This document shows positions 42,074-52,073 of a stretch of 64,000 bases of DNA, piece after piece. Numbering within the stretch: the first letter of the stretch is position 1; the number at the start of each line of letters is the position of its first letter. Position numbers and translations under genes: made by a program. The notes under the pieces are model-generated. The model made no database searches. It had not been told where the DNA came from and saw nothing but the letters and a program-made list of their open reading frames with translations. The stretch comes from Haloarchaeobius sp. HME9146. Lineage in GTDB: Archaea; Halobacteriota; Halobacteria; Halobacteriales; Natrialbaceae. The stretch is taken from positions 310,001-374,000 of the forward strand of contig NZ_JAODVR010000001.1 of assembly GCF_025399835.1 (NCBI RefSeq). The letters run 5' to 3'.

Positions 42074-43806
42074 GGACCGCCCGCGGCACAGAACACCACA
42101 TATTTCTCTTCTTTCGTCCGGTTCCAGCCGCCGATAGCTGCGGCCTCGGTTTCTAGTGGGTCGACCGGGTCGGCTTCGCCGGGGCGCTCGTCGTCGAACA
42201 GGCCCTGCCGACAGGGTTCGACGAACGGGGCGACCCGCTCGGGCACGGCATCGTGGCCGTTCTCGTAGAGCGCCACCAGCGCCCGCACGGCCCGCCGACG
42301 CTGGCGGGCCATCGAGTACCCCTCAGCAGTGTACTCGGCAGTCGCCACGAGATCGTCGACGACGTCCGCCGGGACACCCTGCCACTGGCCCGCGGTCGCT
42401 TCGAGCATTGGCACGAACTCGGTGCTGACCGGGGGATTACGATGCGCGGCCGCCAGCGCCTCGGGGAAGGTTTCGGCGACCAGGTCGGGACAGACCAGCG
42501 AAAGCTGGTAGGTCGCCCGCAGGAGCGTCCGGTCGCCCAGGTCCCCGGTCAAGACGGCGGGGACCCCTTCGACCGCCGCTCTGGAGCGTTTCGCTACCCC
42601 CGCGACCAGGTGCTCATCGAAGCGGGAAAACCCGGACAATTCACCCGCAAGCACCTGCTGATAGCCAGCCCGCAACTGCTCGGCCACGAACGAGGGGTGC
42701 TCGTCTGCCAGCGCGACTAGCGGGTCGGTTTCGTCGAAGTCGACCGTGTCGACCAACCCCGCGAGCGTCTGCAAGACAGGGTCGGCGTCGAAGTCACTCT
42801 CGGTCACGAGCCGTGCAATCGCCTCGACCGTGTACTGGCTCTGGTAGGTGCAGTGATGCGGCTGACTCGTTCGTTCACCACCGATCTTCAGCCGGAGTTC
42901 CCGGGCGAGGGTGTCTGCCGTCGAGGGAGAGGCAAGCGCGACATCGACCGCAAGCGGCATCGACCGTTCCGTCAGCGGATAGACGCTCTGTTCGAGTGCA
43001 CCGACAACGTCGGGAGCGATGGTTTCGAGGTCGATGGCTCCACACTCTCTCAGGTCGCATATCAACTCGGTGGCAGCCCATCGGACCTGCTGCGATGGGT
43101 CTGTGAGCAGGCGCGTGATGGCGTCGATTCGGTCGGCGACGAGCCACCCGTCGTGGGCTGCGTACTCGGTGAGCGCCCGCAGTGCCGCGTACCGCGGTGT
43201 GGTCGCGTCACGGTCCGGTGCCAGGGCGTCGAGGCCGTCGTCGAAGCTGTCGACCAGACTGTCGACAGCTGCTGCCGTGTCGGGGTGCGCCTCCAGTACC
43301 TCCACCGCGTTCGAGGCGACGTAGTTGGCGACGCGTTTGCGAACGATGGGCGCAGGGTCGTGCAGTCGCGCAACGAGACGTCGGGCCAGCCACGCCCGCG
43401 ACTTCGAACTGAACGACTCGTCGTCGAGCTCGCTGGCGACCAGCCGCCCGGTCATCCCGCTGGAGACCGCGACCTGCCGGACGTGGCGATGCTCGTCGTC
43501 GATACAGTCGAGGAGTCGACCAGCGAGCACGGCACGGTCGATGCTGGCATCGAGTTCCTGATTCTCCTCGAAGACGCTCCTGGTGACGAGAGAGGAGAGC
43601 AAGACGACCGTGCTGGCTCGGACACTTTCGTCGTCGTGTGCCAGCAACGACCCCAGCGTCTGGACGTTCTCGGCAGACGGAACCACGGACCACCCCGGCG
43701 GGTCACTGACCAGCGCGGCATGCAGGTCCGCGACGACGTGAACAGCCTCGTCGTGGCCAGCGGTCTCGAGTCGTTCCCACAACAGGGCGTCGTCAGATTC
43801 CGCCAT
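42031..43806 (-). CDS. HEAT-repeat-like protein
   Basis: The 591-residue soluble acidic protein is almost entirely helical with repeated hydrophobic helix pairs ([87 protein letters not shown]). The DPxxxVRxxA repeat pattern is typical of HEAT/armadillo scaffolds that mediate protein interactions. The gene overlaps its upstream partner by 14 nt and its 3' end overlaps amt2 by 43 bp on the other strand. No catalytic domain is visible; the function is unknown. Confidence 0.75.
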   Translation of the reverse strand: MAESDDALLWERLETAGHDEAVHVVADLHAALVSDPPGWSVVPSAENVQTLGSLLAHDDESVRASTVVLLSSLVTRSVFEENQELDASIDRAVLAGRLLDCIDDEHRHVRQVAVSSGMTGRLVASELDDESFSSKSRAWLARRLVARLHDPAPIVRKRVANYVASNAVEVLEAHPDTAAAVDSLVDSFDDGLDALAPDRDATTPRYAALRALTEYAAHDGWLVADRIDAITRLLTDPSQQVRWAATELICDLRECGAIDLETIAPDVVGALEQSVYPLTERSMPLAVDVALASPSTADTLARELRLKIGGERTSQPHHCTYQSQYTVEAIARLVTESDFDADPVLQTLAGLVDTVDFDETDPLVALADEHPSFVAEQLRAGYQQVLAGELSGFSRFDEHLVAGVAKRSRAAVEGVPAVLTGDLGDRTLLRATYQLSLVCPDLVAETFPEALAAAHRNPPVSTEFVPMLEATAGQWQGVPADVVDDLVATAEYTAEGYSMARQRRRAVRALVALYENGHDAVPERVAPFVEPCRQGLFDDERPGEADPVDPLETEAAAIGGWNRTKEEKYVVFCAAGGPQTASGPRLPVRTW

Positions 43807-44170
43807 CGACACCGTAGCGTGCTGTGTAGTAGTCGAAATGTGACTCCACGAACCAGCGCGAGACGCTTTCGAGTTCGTCGACCGGGTCGCCCAGTCCCTC
43901 GTCACCGACTTCGTAGTACCGGCTCACTGTTTCTCCCATGCCGCCCTCGAACGACTCGACGATGACCACCCGGTCGAGGTGCTCGCTGACAGTAGAGAGG
44001 GCTGGCTCGACCGATGTCGTCGCCACGCCGTCGTCGTAGAATACGACGCGGGACTCCTCACGCTGTCCCCGCACCTGCCCGGGATTCGCCCCGGTGACTG
44101 CCTCCAGCACGGCTGTCGGGTCGCCGGTGTCCGATACCTCCGCGACGACCCATCCCTGATGTTCTGCCAT
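43793..44170 (-). CDS. Small protein co-transcribed with the HEAT-repeat protein
   Basis: The 125-residue acidic protein has an alpha/beta look (GWVVAEVSDTGDPTAVLEAV, SRVVFYDDGVATTSVEPALSTVSEHLDRVVIVESFEGG) and a Tyr-rich end ([19 protein letters not shown]). No family is recognised. It overlaps the HEAT gene by 14 nt. A TATA-like GAAATTTACCA lies about 30 nt upstream of ATG 44170. A two-component partnership with the HEAT scaffold is inference from the overlap. Confidence 0.7.
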   Translation of the reverse strand: MAEHQGWVVAEVSDTGDPTAVLEAVTGANPGQVRGQREESRVVFYDDGVATTSVEPALSTVSEHLDRVVIVESFEGGMGETVSRYYEVGDEGLGDPVDELESVSRWFVESHFDYYTARYGVDGGI

Positions 44171-44382
44171 ATCGACTCGTAGAGTTCGGGATGGTAAATT
44201 TCATCTGGGGGATGGGTCCTGAACTGTCCCCGAGGTCAGGAGAACACGGCCGTCACCGTGACCCCGCGCTTTGGACGCGGTCGAAACAACCCTACTTTGC
44301 TCTTTTGGCCAGAGACGCGCTAGAAACCTGATATTCGGCCAGTGCGTTTTTTATGATATGCCTCGCCTGTACTACCGAGACA

Positions 44383-44961
44383 ATGGCAGGGGGGCCGAAG
44401 CCAATCGTCGAGAGTGCCATCATGGAGGCCACGCGCGAAGCACTGGCCGAGGAGGGGTACATGGAGCTCTCGTTCGAACGCGTTGCAGCAGGGTGTGAAC
44501 ACGACCGGAGTACACTCGACCGCTACTACGACGACACCACGCACCTCGTCGCCTCGTTCCTGGAGTACGAGAGCGACCGGTTCACGGAGTTCGTCATGGT
44601 CGCGCCCGAGCAGCCACACCTGCGCCTGCGGGTTCTGCTGGAGACGCTCGTCGGCCTCGACGCGCTCGACGCCGACGGCCTGCTCGAACCCTACCTCGAA
44701 CTGTACGTCCACGCGCTGCGTGACGAGCGCATCCGGGCGAGCCTCGACAGCCTCCAGTCGGTGATGTACGATTCACTGGTCGAGACCATCGAACGCGGCG
44801 TCGACGACGGGACGTTCGAACCGGTCGACCCCGACCTGGCCGCCTCGGCCATCTTCTCGGTCCACGAGGCGGCGCTCCGCAGGGAGGCGCTGGGACACGA
44901 CTCGGCCCGGCTGCGGGACGCCCTGGACCAGTTCGTGCTCTGTCAGCTTCGACCCGCATAA
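44383..44961 (+). CDS. TetR-family transcriptional regulator
   Basis: The 192-residue repressor has an N-terminal TetR HTH (VESAIMEATREALAEEGYMELSFERVAAGCEHDRSTLDRYYDDTTHLVASFLEY) and a C-terminal all-helical ligand domain (TLVGLDALDADGLLEPYLELYVHALRDERIRASL). The target and ligand are unknown. I chose ATG 44383 because a TATA-like TTTTTTATGA lies about 30 nt upstream; an in-frame ATG at 44353 sits inside that box and is less likely. Confidence 0.85.
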   Translation: MAGGPKPIVESAIMEATREALAEEGYMELSFERVAAGCEHDRSTLDRYYDDTTHLVASFLEYESDRFTEFVMVAPEQPHLRLRVLLETLVGLDALDADGLLEPYLELYVHALRDERIRASLDSLQSVMYDSLVETIERGVDDGTFEPVDPDLAASAIFSVHEAALRREALGHDSARLRDALDQFVLCQLRPA

Positions 44962-45037
44962 CACCGGTCACGTCCTGATACCGTGGGAATACGAGAGCGA
45001 AGACGAATGTAGCTCGGTGTGGTATCTTTTCACACAG

Positions 45038-45688
45038 ATGTTCCGCAACAGGAGAGACGCGGCCGAGCAACTGGTACAGGTCATCGACGACCGCGACCTC
45101 GAAGACAAGGTCGACCTCGTGGTCGCCGTCCCGCGTGGCGGCGTGCCCATCGGACGCATCGTCGCCGACGAGCTGGGGGTCCCCCTCGACATCGTCGCGG
45201 CGAAGAAGCTGGGCGCGCCCGGGAACGCCGAACTGGCCATCGGGGCGGTGGCGGCGGACGGGAGCCTGTGGCGAAACGAGCCACTCATCGGTCGGCTCGG
45301 CGTGCCCGAGACGTACGTCGACGAGGAACGCGAGCGGGTCGCCGAGCTGGCTCGCGAGAAGGCAGAGCACTACCGGGTCGACGGCCCCGAGACCGTCGCC
45401 GGCAAGCACGTCATGGTCGTCGACGACGGGGTCGCCACGGGCGCGACCATGTTCGCCTGCGTCGAATCGCTCGAGAACGCGGACGCCGCCTCGGTGACCG
45501 TCGCCGTCCCGGTCGCCCCACCGAACACCGTCGAACAGCTCCGGCGGGTCGCAGACGACGTGGTCGTGGTCTCGTCCCCACCACACTTCGCCGCCGTCGG
45601 GCAGTTCTACGACCACTTCGAGCAGGTCTCGGACGACGAGGCTATCGCGATGCTCCACGGAGAGCGCCGCGGAGCGCCGGGCGCTTGA
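45038..45688 (+). CDS. Phosphoribosyltransferase-domain protein
   Basis: The 216-residue protein has the PRTase fold with the PRPP loop [14 protein letters not shown], the [23 protein letters not shown] start and a terminal [14 protein letters not shown]. It resembles predicted PRTases of the ComF/Orf1 group (COG1926) rather than a defined nucleobase enzyme. The substrate is unknown. ATG 45038 begins the domain; the in-frame start 21 nt upstream adds residues inside the promoter. Its 3' end overlaps the convergent exporter gene by 47 bp. Confidence 0.8.
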   Translation: MFRNRRDAAEQLVQVIDDRDLEDKVDLVVAVPRGGVPIGRIVADELGVPLDIVAAKKLGAPGNAELAIGAVAADGSLWRNEPLIGRLGVPETYVDEERERVAELAREKAEHYRVDGPETVAGKHVMVVDDGVATGATMFACVESLENADAASVTVAVPVAPPNTVEQLRRVADDVVVVSSPPHFAAVGQFYDHFEQVSDDEAIAMLHGERRGAPGA

Positions 45689-46544
45689 CCAGCGCGAACC
45701 CCACGCAAATAACGAGGAAGCCCACGACGGTTCCCACGGAGACGACCTCGTCCAGCCAGTACCAGCCGACGAGCGTCGCGAACACGGGGGCGACGTAGCC
45801 GACGAGGTTTATCTCGACCGGCCCGAGTCGGTCGAGCAGGCCGAAGTACAGCAGGTAGCCGGCGACACCGGCGGCGAGGACGAGATAGCCGAACGCGATG
45901 ACGACGCGGGGGGTGACCGTGATGGTCTGTGGTTCGCCGGCGAGGACGCTGGCGACGTGGAGGAGCGGTCCGCCGACGAGCATCATCCAGCCCTGGCGAG
46001 CAGCCACACCGAGCACAGGGGACTCGCGACGGAGACCCACTGCGGCGAGCGCGAACGCCGCTGCGGACGCGAGGAGGAGCCCGACACCCAGCGGGTCTGG
46101 CGCATCGACTGCCATCGGGCCGGGGACGGCAAGGATAGCCGTGCCGATGAGGCCGAGGCAGACGCCGGCCACCCGAGAGGGCGTCGGGCGGGCGGTGTCG
46201 AGGAACGCGGCGGCGAAGCCGACGCTCCAGATGGGGACGGTCGCGAGCACGACCGCGCCGACCGCACCCGAGACGCGGGCCTGACCCACGAAGAGCAAGC
46301 CGTTGTGGACCGCGACGATGCCGACACCACCGACCAGGATGCTCCGGGCGTCCTGCGCGCCCGGCCAGATGCGCTGCCCGCGAACGAGCGCGTACGCGAG
46401 GACGACGAGGCCGATGGCGTCGAACCGGAGCGCCGCCATCAACAGCGGGTCGACACCGGCCTTCGCGGCGCGGATAGCCGGATACGACGCGCCCCACAGC
46501 GCGGCGAGCGCGACGAAGCCGAACAGGTTCTCGTGACGCGTCAC
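45642..46544 (-). CDS. EamA/DMT-superfamily transporter
   Basis: The 300-residue protein has ten hydrophobic segments in two EamA repeats ([36 protein letters not shown] at the start and [27 protein letters not shown] at the end). The family exports metabolites, amino acids or drugs. The GTG start at 46544 gives a normal N-terminus ([13 protein letters not shown]). It is divergent from hemL. The ending [12 protein letters not shown] is within the overlap with the phosphoribosyltransferase gene. Confidence 0.85.
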   Translation of the reverse strand: MTRHENLFGFVALAALWGASYPAIRAAKAGVDPLLMAALRFDAIGLVVLAYALVRGQRIWPGAQDARSILVGGVGIVAVHNGLLFVGQARVSGAVGAVVLATVPIWSVGFAAAFLDTARPTPSRVAGVCLGLIGTAILAVPGPMAVDAPDPLGVGLLLASAAAFALAAVGLRRESPVLGVAARQGWMMLVGGPLLHVASVLAGEPQTITVTPRVVIAFGYLVLAAGVAGYLLYFGLLDRLGPVEINLVGYVAPVFATLVGWYWLDEVVSVGTVVGFLVICVGFALVKRPALRGALRGASR

Positions 46545-46697
46545 GATTCGACCGAGGAGAGGCCTCGAAATAGCAGTTGTGTGGTGGGAACGCTCAACAT
46601 GATTGCCGATGGTAGCGCCAGCCACGCCAGTTCTCGGTCCCTGAAACCGACGCGCCAGTGGGTCAACCCTTTTAGGACCGACTTCGAACGCCCTGCC

Positions 46698-48038
46698 ATG
46701 CACGAGGAGAACTCGCGGAACCTGTACGACCGGGCGCTCTCTGTCATGCCCGGTGGCGTCAACTCTGCCGTCCGTGCCGCCATCGAGCCGTACCCCTTCT
46801 TCGTCGAACGCGGCGACGGCGGCCACGTCATCGACGCGGACGGGAATCGCTACATCGACTGGGTGCAGGGTCTCGGCCCACTCCTGCTCGGCCACGACCT
46901 GCCCCAGCCGGTCCAGTCCGCGGTCCAGAAGCACGCCAGCAGCGGCCCGATGTTCGGCGCACCCGCCGAGATCGAGGTCGAACACGCCGAATTCGTCACC
47001 CGGCACGTCCCGAGCGTCGAGATGATCCGCTTCGTGAACTCCGGGACCGAGGCGACCGTCTCCGCGGTCCGCCTCGCCCGTGCCTACACCGGTCGCGACA
47101 AGATCGTCGTGATGCAGGGCAGCTACCACGGCGCGAACGACTCGACACTCGTCGAGGGCGAGGGCGGCGACCTCCACCCCTCCAGTCCCGGCATCCCGGA
47201 CTCGTTCGCCGAGCACACCATCGCGGTGCCGTTCAACGACCACGAGGCCGCCCACCACGTCTTCGAGAAGCACGGCGACGACATCGCGGGCGTGCTCGTC
47301 GAACCCGTCCTGGCGAACTACGGCATCGTCTCGCCGACCGACGAGTACCACGAGACCCTCGAAGAGCTGTGTGAGGACCACGACTCCCTGCTCATCTTCG
47401 ACGAGGTCATCACGGGCTTCCGCGTCGGCGGCCTCCAGTGCGCCCAGGGCAAGTTCGACATCGACCCCGACATCACCACGTTCGGGAAGATCATCGGCGG
47501 CGGCTTCCCCGTCGGCGCCATCGGTGGCAAAAGCGAGATCATCCGGAACTTCACGCCCTCGGGCGACGTGTTCCAGGCCGGCACCTTCTCGGGCCACCCC
47601 GTGACGATGGCCGCCGGGCTGGAAACCCTGAAATTCGCCGCCGAGAACGACGTGTACGACCACGTCAACTCGCTGGGCGAGCAGTTGCGGCGCGGCCTGA
47701 CCGAGATCTGTGCCGACTACGCCCCCGAGTACACCGTCGTCGGCACCGACTCGATGTTCAAGGTCATCTTCACCCGCGAGGGTCCGAATGACCTCGAGGG
47801 CCAGTGCGAGGCCGGCTGCCAGCAGCGCCCCGGCTGTCCACGCTTCGAGTACTGCCCGAAAGACGGCGGGGACGTGGCCGCAGCCGAGACCGACCGCTGG
47901 CGGCGGCTGTTCTGGCCCAAGATGAAAGAACTGGGCATCTTCCTCAGCCAGAACCAGTTCGAGTCGCAGTTCGTGAGCTACGGGCACACCGAGGAGGACG
48001 TCGAGGAGACGCTGGAAGCGTACAAGGAAGCGCTGTAG
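46698..48038 (+). CDS. hemL: Glutamate-1-semialdehyde 2,1-aminomutase (HemL)
   Basis: HemL makes 5-aminolevulinate from glutamate-1-semialdehyde with PLP, in the C5 heme pathway. The 446-residue product starts [22 protein letters not shown] and has the PLP lysine Lys264 in [14 protein letters not shown] and [12 protein letters not shown] cysteine-rich insert near the C-terminus ([19 protein letters not shown]; Cys370, 374, 380, 386) looks like a metal-binding finger. ATG 46698 has a CCTTTTA box about 27 nt upstream. A methyltransferase gene follows 48 bp later. Confidence 0.94.
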   Translation: MHEENSRNLYDRALSVMPGGVNSAVRAAIEPYPFFVERGDGGHVIDADGNRYIDWVQGLGPLLLGHDLPQPVQSAVQKHASSGPMFGAPAEIEVEHAEFVTRHVPSVEMIRFVNSGTEATVSAVRLARAYTGRDKIVVMQGSYHGANDSTLVEGEGGDLHPSSPGIPDSFAEHTIAVPFNDHEAAHHVFEKHGDDIAGVLVEPVLANYGIVSPTDEYHETLEELCEDHDSLLIFDEVITGFRVGGLQCAQGKFDIDPDITTFGKIIGGGFPVGAIGGKSEIIRNFTPSGDVFQAGTFSGHPVTMAAGLETLKFAAENDVYDHVNSLGEQLRRGLTEICADYAPEYTVVGTDSMFKVIFTREGPNDLEGQCEAGCQQRPGCPRFEYCPKDGGDVAAAETDRWRRLFWPKMKELGIFLSQNQFESQFVSYGHTEEDVEETLEAYKEAL

Positions 48039-48086
48039 ACACCCCGAACACGCCTTCTTTCTCCCTCCGGTCCTAACGCCTACCCG

Positions 48087-48722
48087 ATGCCAGACGACCC
48101 GGTCCTCTCCGAGGCGGACCGCGCAAAGCTCGATTCGAGCCCCGACGATTCGTTCTACGACCAGCCGCGCTTCGTCCATCACGTCGACGACGGCTTCAGG
48201 GACCGGCTCACAGACCTCTATTCGGACCACCTCGAAGACGGCGACGAACTCCTGGACGCGATGTCGAGCTGGGTGTCGCACCTGCCCGACGAACTCAAAC
48301 TCGAGCGCGTGGTCGGTCACGGCCTGAACGAGGCCGAACTGGCCGAGAACCCGCGACTCGACGAATACGTGGTCCAGAATCTGAACCAAGACCAGGCCCT
48401 TCCATTCGCCGACGACAGCTTCGACGCGGTGCTGTGTGCCGTCTCCGTGCAGTACCTGCAGTACCCGGAACCCGTCTTCCGGGAGTTCTCACGGGTGCTC
48501 CGCCAGGGTGGCGTCCTCGTCGTCTCGTTCTCCAATCGAACGTTCTGGCAGAAGGCCATCCGGGCGTGGCGCGAGGGCTCGATGGACGAGCGGGCCGACC
48601 TCGTGGCCCGCTACTGCGAGGCAGCCGGGTTCGAGGTGGTCGAGACGATTCGAGATTCGAGACAGTCCGTCCTGCCCGGGCTGAGTGGTGACCCGTTCTA
48701 TGCGGTTGTGGCGCAGGCCTGA
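48087..48722 (+). CDS. Class I SAM-dependent methyltransferase-like protein
   Basis: The 211-residue protein has the second half of the Rossmann methyltransferase fold clearly (LPFADDSFDAVLCAVSVQYLQYPEPVFREFSRVLRQGGVLVVSFSNRTFW), with the acidic DSFDAV strand. The usual N-terminal glycine-rich motif I is weak (VVGHGLNEAELAENP), so SAM binding may differ. The substrate is unknown. It lies 48 bp after hemL, possibly in one transcript. Confidence 0.75.
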   Translation: MPDDPVLSEADRAKLDSSPDDSFYDQPRFVHHVDDGFRDRLTDLYSDHLEDGDELLDAMSSWVSHLPDELKLERVVGHGLNEAELAENPRLDEYVVQNLNQDQALPFADDSFDAVLCAVSVQYLQYPEPVFREFSRVLRQGGVLVVSFSNRTFWQKAIRAWREGSMDERADLVARYCEAAGFEVVETIRDSRQSVLPGLSGDPFYAVVAQA

Positions 48723-48930
48723 CGACGGGCCCACGTCGCGTGCTGCCCACATTTTCAAGTAGCCGTCTCGTCTCGGTTCACACGAGATGGACTGATCGTG
48801 GTTCCTGGCGTCGGACGGTAGTCTATTCGCGTCGAGCAGCAGCTGTTGTACTGCTCTCGAAGCCTCAGGTCCGGCTGCCCTGGCTGTTCTCGTATCGCTT
48901 CCTCAGCAGCGGCTTCGATATCACACCACG

Positions 48931-50007
48931 ATGAACGACGACACCACCATCGGTACAGAAACGATAGAACGGACGGTCCGAACCATCGCCCCTGAGTGGT
49001 CGCTCCGCGCACACGAACCGGCGAAGGGCGGCTACCTGCCCGTACACGTCCTCAAGCTCGACACACCTGTCGGCCCGAAACGAGCCGTCCTGAAGGCCAG
49101 CCCGAACGGGGAGTCTCACGGTATCGACGTCGAGGCACGCATCCTGCGGCTCCTCGACGCGAACACGTCGATTCCCGTGCCCGAGGTGTACGGCGCAGTC
49201 GACGAACACGACGACCTGCCAGCTCCGTATTTTCTGGCCGGCTACGCTCCGGGTGTCACCGTCGAACGGAACGAACTCGACACGCTCCCCGACGGTCGGC
49301 TCGAACAGCTCGCTCGGGCGTCCGGGCGGTATCTCGCCGAACTCCACGACCTCACCCTGTTCGACGGCTACGGCTACCTGACCCGGAACCCAGACAACAC
49401 GCTCCGCGGCGCACGTCCACCGGCCTCCCCCGACACGCTCGTCGTCGCAGACCCGGTCGAGACGTGGAAATCGCAGATTCGTGCGTGGGCCGACGACACC
49501 CTCACCCGCGCGGCCGACACGCGGTTCGGTGACCTCGTAGACGACATCGGACCGTTTCTCGACGACCGTATCGGACGACTGGAGGGACCGTTCCGGCCGG
49601 TGCTCGGGCACATCGATAACTCCGTCGAGAACGTTCGACACGACCCCGAGACGGGCGATATCACCGGGATGCTCGACTGGGCGTTCTCGCTGTCGGTCAC
49701 ACCCGCCTACGACCTCGTGCTCATCGAACAGAGCATGAACGGTGGCCAGTGGCGGCTCCTCCCCGACTCACCGGACTACACCGACCGCATCCGTCCCGCA
49801 CTGTTGGACGGATATCGCGAGGCCGGATCGCCGCGTGTCTTCGACGAGCTCGCCGAGCACCGCGACCTCTACGAACTGCTCACGCTGCTCCGCTCGATGA
49901 ACAACCTCGAAACGTGGCTCTCCGTGAAGGGTGCCACATCCGAACAGGTTGACGCCGCCGCCCGGGCAGTCCGAGAAACGGCGCTGGCCATCGTCGACGG
50001 CAGGTGA
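48931..50007 (+). CDS. Aminoglycoside-phosphotransferase-fold kinase
   Basis: The 358-residue protein has the APH/choline-kinase-like layout: an N-lobe (RAVLKASPNGESHGIDVEARILRLL), the catalytic loop LGHIDNSVENV and the metal-binding MLDWAFS. In typical members the loop is HGDxxxxN; here HID replaces HGD, but the Asp and Asn are kept. The phosphate acceptor is unknown; in archaea such proteins are rarely antibiotic-resistance enzymes. The 208-bp upstream gap (48723-48930) shows no gene. Confidence 0.8.
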   Translation: MNDDTTIGTETIERTVRTIAPEWSLRAHEPAKGGYLPVHVLKLDTPVGPKRAVLKASPNGESHGIDVEARILRLLDANTSIPVPEVYGAVDEHDDLPAPYFLAGYAPGVTVERNELDTLPDGRLEQLARASGRYLAELHDLTLFDGYGYLTRNPDNTLRGARPPASPDTLVVADPVETWKSQIRAWADDTLTRAADTRFGDLVDDIGPFLDDRIGRLEGPFRPVLGHIDNSVENVRHDPETGDITGMLDWAFSLSVTPAYDLVLIEQSMNGGQWRLLPDSPDYTDRIRPALLDGYREAGSPRVFDELAEHRDLYELLTLLRSMNNLETWLSVKGATSEQVDAAARAVRETALAIVDGR

Positions 50008-50244
50008 CGGACCTCGGGCTCCTCGGCGCGTCGCCGTGAGCACCACCGAATAGATTTGATATAGCAGTATGTGATACATCACTACGGAAGGGCAGAACCG
50101 ACTCATCGGCCGAGAAACAGCGCACCAGCGTCTCTGAGCGGCATCTTCCGGAGAGTCGTGGCGAGAAGCGGGTAGTACGGCCACCAATCGAGTGGGCAGC
50201 GACAAACTGGAGGGCTTTTCACCCTCGGCCGCCGATTCCCGACC

Positions 50245-51333
50245 ATGCGAACACGCGGGACCATCCGACTCGCCACGCGGGGCTCCGACCTCGCGCTGCG
50301 ACAGGCGGCGACGGTCCGGGACGCCCTCGAAGACCAGCGATACGAGGTCGAGCTGGTCGAAGTGGAGACCGAGGGCGACCGGATACGCGACGAGTTGATA
50401 CAGGACCTGGGGAAGACCGGGGCGTTCGTCCGGTCGCTGGACGAGGAGATCCTCGACGGGAACGTCGATGCTGCCGTCCACTCCATGAAGGACATGCCGA
50501 CGGAGCTGCCCGACGACCTCGTGGTCGCGGGCGTTCCCGAGCGCGCTGCACCGGGCGACGTGCTCGTTACCCCCGACGGGACGTCGCTCGACGACCTCGA
50601 ACCCGGGGCGGTCGTGGGCACCTCGTCGATGCGACGACAGGCCCAGATAGAGGACTACCGCGATGACCTCGTCGTCGAACCCCTGCGCGGGAACGTCGAC
50701 ACCCGGGTCGAGAAGCTGCTCGCGCCCGCCCTCCAGCGCGAACACGAGCGCCGGAGCGAGGCGGACAAGGAGCGCAAGGGCGCAGTCGGTAAGGACGACC
50801 CTGACCCCGAGTTCGACCAGACCACCGACGAGTGGTTCGAGTCCCTCTCGGAGATCCGCAAGCGTGCCCTCGGCCGCGAGGTCGAGACCGACTACGACGC
50901 CATCGTGCTCGCCGAGGCTGGCCTGCGCCGGTCCGGGCTGCTCCACCACATCGAGTACGAACAGCTGCCGACCACCGAGTTCGTCCCGGCCGCCGGCCAG
51001 GGCGCACTGGCCGTGACGGCGGCGGACGGCGAGACCGCCGAGGCCATCCACAAGGCGCTCGACCACCCCCGGACCCGCGTCGAGACGACAGTCGAGCGGA
51101 CCGTGCTCGCGGGGCTCAACGGCGGCTGTATCGCCCCAATCGGCGTCCACGCCATGATTCAGGGCGAGTTCGTCCGAACCACGGCGCAGGTGCTTCACCC
51201 CGACGGCGAGGGCGTCGTCAAGGAACGACGCGACCTCCCGGTCGAGACCCACGCGAAAGCCGCACGAGATTTCGCCGAGGACCTGAACGAGAAGGGCGCG
51301 GCCGAGTACGTGCAGGCCGCCCGCGAGAAATGA
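50245..51333 (+). CDS. hemC: Hydroxymethylbilane synthase (porphobilinogen deaminase, HemC)
   Basis: HemC polymerises four porphobilinogens into hydroxymethylbilane. The 362-residue product has TIRLATRGSDLALRQ, HSMKDMPTELPDDL, VGTSSMRRQAQI and RGNVDTRVEKL, and the dipyrromethane-cofactor Cys295 in NGGCIAPIG. A charged insertion of about 50 residues (from REHERRSEADKERKG to IRKRALGREVE) is longer than in bacterial enzymes and typical of halophiles. It overlaps cobA by 4 nt. The 237-bp upstream gap holds no gene; GTGATACATCAC at 50071-50082 is a small inverted repeat. Confidence 0.96.
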   Translation: MRTRGTIRLATRGSDLALRQAATVRDALEDQRYEVELVEVETEGDRIRDELIQDLGKTGAFVRSLDEEILDGNVDAAVHSMKDMPTELPDDLVVAGVPERAAPGDVLVTPDGTSLDDLEPGAVVGTSSMRRQAQIEDYRDDLVVEPLRGNVDTRVEKLLAPALQREHERRSEADKERKGAVGKDDPDPEFDQTTDEWFESLSEIRKRALGREVETDYDAIVLAEAGLRRSGLLHHIEYEQLPTTEFVPAAGQGALAVTAADGETAEAIHKALDHPRTRVETTVERTVLAGLNGGCIAPIGVHAMIQGEFVRTTAQVLHPDGEGVVKERRDLPVETHAKAARDFAEDLNEKGAAEYVQAAREK

Positions 51334-52073
51334 CGGGGAAGGTCTACCTCGTCGGGAGCGGCCCCGGCGACCCGGAGCTGCTGACCGTGAAGGCCACCCA
51401 CCTCCTTGAGGAGGCCGACGTGGTCCTGCACGACAAGCTGCCTGGCCCAGAGATTCTGGGCCTCATCCCCGAGGAGAAGCGCGAGGACGTGGGCAAGCGC
51501 GCCGGCGGCGAGTGGACCCCGCAAGAGTACACCAACAAGCGGTTGGTCGAACTCGCCGAGGAGGGCAAGACGGTCGTCCGCCTGAAGGGCGGCGACCCGT
51601 TCGTCTTCGGCCGCGGCGGCGAGGAGGCCGAACACCTCGCCGCGAACGGTATCGAGTTCGAGTACGTCCCCGGTATCACCTCCGCCATCGCGGGGGCTGG
51701 CGTCGCAGGCATCCCGGTAACCCACCGCGACCACGCCTCATCCGTCTCGTTCGTCACGGGCCACGAGGACCCCACGAAAGAGGAATCCGCAGTGAACTGG
51801 GAGGCGCTCGCCGCGACCGGCGGCACTATCGTCGTCTTCATGGGCGTCGGCAAGCTGCCGGAGTACACGAAAGCCCTGCGAGAGGCCGGGATGGACCCCG
51901 AGACCCCCGTCGCACTGGTCGAACGCGCAACCTGGCCCGACATGCAGGTCGCGACCGGGACCCTCGACACCATCGTCGACGTTCGGGACGCAGAGGGTAT
52001 CGAGCCCCCCGCGATCACCGTCATCGGCGACGTCGCGGGCACGCGTGAGGAGGTGCTTGAGTTCCTCCAATGA
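51330..52073 (+). CDS. cobA: Uroporphyrinogen-III C-methyltransferase (SUMT)
   Basis: SUMT methylates uroporphyrinogen III at C2 and C7 to precorrin-2, leading to siroheme and cobalamin. The 247-residue product has VYLVGSGPGDPELLTVKA at the N-terminus, RLKGGDPFVFGRGGEEAE, the GITSAIAGAGVAGIPVTHRD loop and VALVERATWPDMQ. It lies between hemC and hemD with ATGA overlaps on both sides, so this operon supplies uroporphyrinogen III and its first methylation together. Confidence 0.95.
   Translation: MTGKVYLVGSGPGDPELLTVKATHLLEEADVVLHDKLPGPEILGLIPEEKREDVGKRAGGEWTPQEYTNKRLVELAEEGKTVVRLKGGDPFVFGRGGEEAEHLAANGIEFEYVPGITSAIAGAGVAGIPVTHRDHASSVSFVTGHEDPTKEESAVNWEALAATGGTIVVFMGVGKLPEYTKALREAGMDPETPVALVERATWPDMQVATGTLDTIVDVRDAEGIEPPAITVIGDVAGTREEVLEFLQ

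Noticed and set aside
42031-42200. HEAT-protein gene extending too far into amt2 because of a frame error
   Set aside because: The frame is open and continuous to a stop inside amt2; a 43-bp convergent overlap is plausible and no earlier stop is seen.
48740-48934. 64-codon plus-strand frame before the kinase-like gene
   Set aside because: Basic, Ser/Arg-rich peptide in a promoter gap, ending at the kinase start codon; no supporting motif.
48931-50007. Aminoglycoside resistance gene
   Set aside because: The fold matches, but the loop is HID not HGD and archaeal members act on other substrates. A resistance function would be unsupported.
50071-50082. GTGATACATCAC inverted repeat upstream of hemC
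   Set aside because: Only 5-bp arms and ~160 nt from the start; likely by chance. Recorded in the hemC entry only.
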